Assembly: GCA_005883115.1 (NCBI GenBank)
Contig: VAZQ01000063.1
Location: 1-6,484, forward strand
Length of the DNA stretch: 6,484 nt
Source: Alphaproteobacteria bacterium
GTDB lineage: Bacteria > Pseudomonadota > Alphaproteobacteria > Rhizobiales > Xanthobacteraceae
Reading direction: 5' to 3'
Within the stretch, counting starts at the first letter, position 1, and the number at the start of each line of letters is the position of its first letter. Position numbers and translations under genes: made by a program. The notes below the pieces were generated by a model. It worked only from the letters and a program-made list of their open reading frames with translations, did no database searches and was not told the DNA's origin. Shown here piece by piece: positions 5,944 through 6,484 of the stretch.

Positions 5944-6390
5944 ATGTATCGGCATATTTTGATCCCAACCGACGGTTCGGAGCTTGCCGGCACGGCGGTG
6001 CGCCATGGATTGGCGCTCGCCAAAGCAGTCGGAGCAAAAGTCACGGCGTTGACCGTAGAGGGATCGTTCGACGTCTACACGGTTCCCGCTTCGAGAGTTT
6101 ATGAAATGTCGGAAGCTTTTGCTCTGCACGCCGAGCGTGCCAAAGCCCACGCGCAGAAGATCTTGGACAGCGTCGCGGAACAGGCTCGCGCGGCTGGTGT
6201 AGTCTGCGAAACAGTGCAAGTCGAGCAAGACCATGCCTACGAAGGCATTATTGAGACCGCCGAGCAGAGAGGATGCGATCTCATCGTCATGGCCTCGCAT
6301 GGAAGGAGCGGGATTGCGGCAATCGTGCTTGGCAGTGTGACGACGAAAGTGCTCACGCACACGAAAATTCCCGTTCTTGTCTGCCATTGA
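5944..6390 (+). CDS. Universal stress protein, UspA family, single domain
   Basis: The 148-residue cytoplasmic protein has the Rossmann-like Usp fold. It opens with MYRHILIPTDGSELA, the usual first strand and the aspartate (D10) near the nucleotide. It ends with CDLIVMASHGRSG (111-123), G130-S131 and IPVLVCH (142-148). The nucleotide motif G-x2-G-x9-G-S/T is present as A117-S-H-G120, nine residues, G130-S131. The first glycine is alanine, a common variant, so ATP binding remains likely but unproven. Residues 50-85 form the long charged helix typical of the family. Length is normal for one domain. The ATG at 5944 follows a GAGAGGG site (5933-5939) five to six bases upstream. The gene is about 200 bases past the efflux operon, behind a candidate terminator, so it is probably a separate unit. 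Usp proteins respond to starvation, oxygen limitation or damage, and the specific role here is unknown. Confidence 0.93.
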   Translation: MYRHILIPTDGSELAGTAVRHGLALAKAVGAKVTALTVEGSFDVYTVPASRVYEMSEAFALHAERAKAHAQKILDSVAEQARAAGVVCETVQVEQDHAYEGIIETAEQRGCDLIVMASHGRSGIAAIVLGSVTTKVLTHTKIPVLVCH

Positions 6391-6408
6391 TGAAGGCAGG
6401 AATTTCCG

Positions 6409-6420
6409 ACGGCGCGCCGT
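6409..6420. repeat. 12-base palindrome after the stress protein gene
   Basis: acggcgcgccgt is a perfect palindrome 18 bases past the usp stop codon. It can fold only as a 4-base stem with a 4-base loop and is followed by ACTTTC, so it is at best a weak terminator. The rest of 6391-6484 holds no gene that I can support. Confidence 0.3.
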
Positions 6421-6484
6421 ACTTTCAAGGTGCTGTCCGTTGAACCGGCCGCATAATCGAGCGAGAATGTCGGGTAGCACGGAC

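Noticed and set aside
5770..6480. A 236-codon minus-strand open frame over the stress protein gene
   Set aside because: It has no known motif and is fully explained as the shadow of the Usp gene and its flanks.
6467..6484. Possible start of a further plus-strand gene (ATG at 6467, M-S-G-S-T-D)
   Set aside because: Only six codons are visible and the upstream GAGCGAG is a poor ribosome binding site, so there is not enough to call a gene.

Overview
The window looks like ordinary chromosomal DNA from a GC-rich alphaproteobacterium, most likely of the Hyphomicrobiales (Rhizobiales). This rests on the high GC content, the form of ribosomal protein S21 (a GTG start reading M-Q-V-L-V-R-D-N-N-V), the start of a MetE-like protein, and an efflux permease of a type I associate with this group. 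The assignment is by familiarity with the proteins, not by a search. Nothing in the window is clearly a mobile element, a CRISPR array, an rRNA or a tRNA.

Left part (1 to about 1215), all on the minus strand. Transcription here reads from purE leftwards. purE (659-1153, N5-carboxyaminoimidazole ribonucleotide mutase, purine synthesis) has a very good promoter just upstream (1188-1215). rpsU follows (257-529, ribosomal protein S21) after a 129-base gap that contains a long hairpin (568-607). A rho-independent terminator (182-217) closes rpsU. The last gene is the first 38 codons of a MetE-like methyltransferase family protein (1-114), cut by the window edge. purK, the usual partner of class I purE, is not beside it.

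Centre (about 1216-1521). This is a gene-free stretch of about 300 bases between the divergent purE and the efflux operon. It holds two inverted repeats and a short element that resembles one arm of the cobalamin riboswitch core. None of these is proven. I found no convincing promoter for the efflux operon.

Right part, plus strand. A two-gene RND efflux operon consists of a periplasmic adaptor (1522-2619) and an inner-membrane proton-driven permease (2622-5741), separated by only two bases. Together they would form two thirds of a tripartite pump. The outer-membrane channel and any local regulator are not in the window. After hairpins that may terminate the operon comes a single-domain universal stress protein (5944-6390), followed by 94 bases with no supported gene.

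I do not see a previously undescribed system here. The points most worth a second look are the unexplained leader of the efflux operon, the hairpin leader of rpsU, and small departures from the textbook motifs in the two pump proteins.
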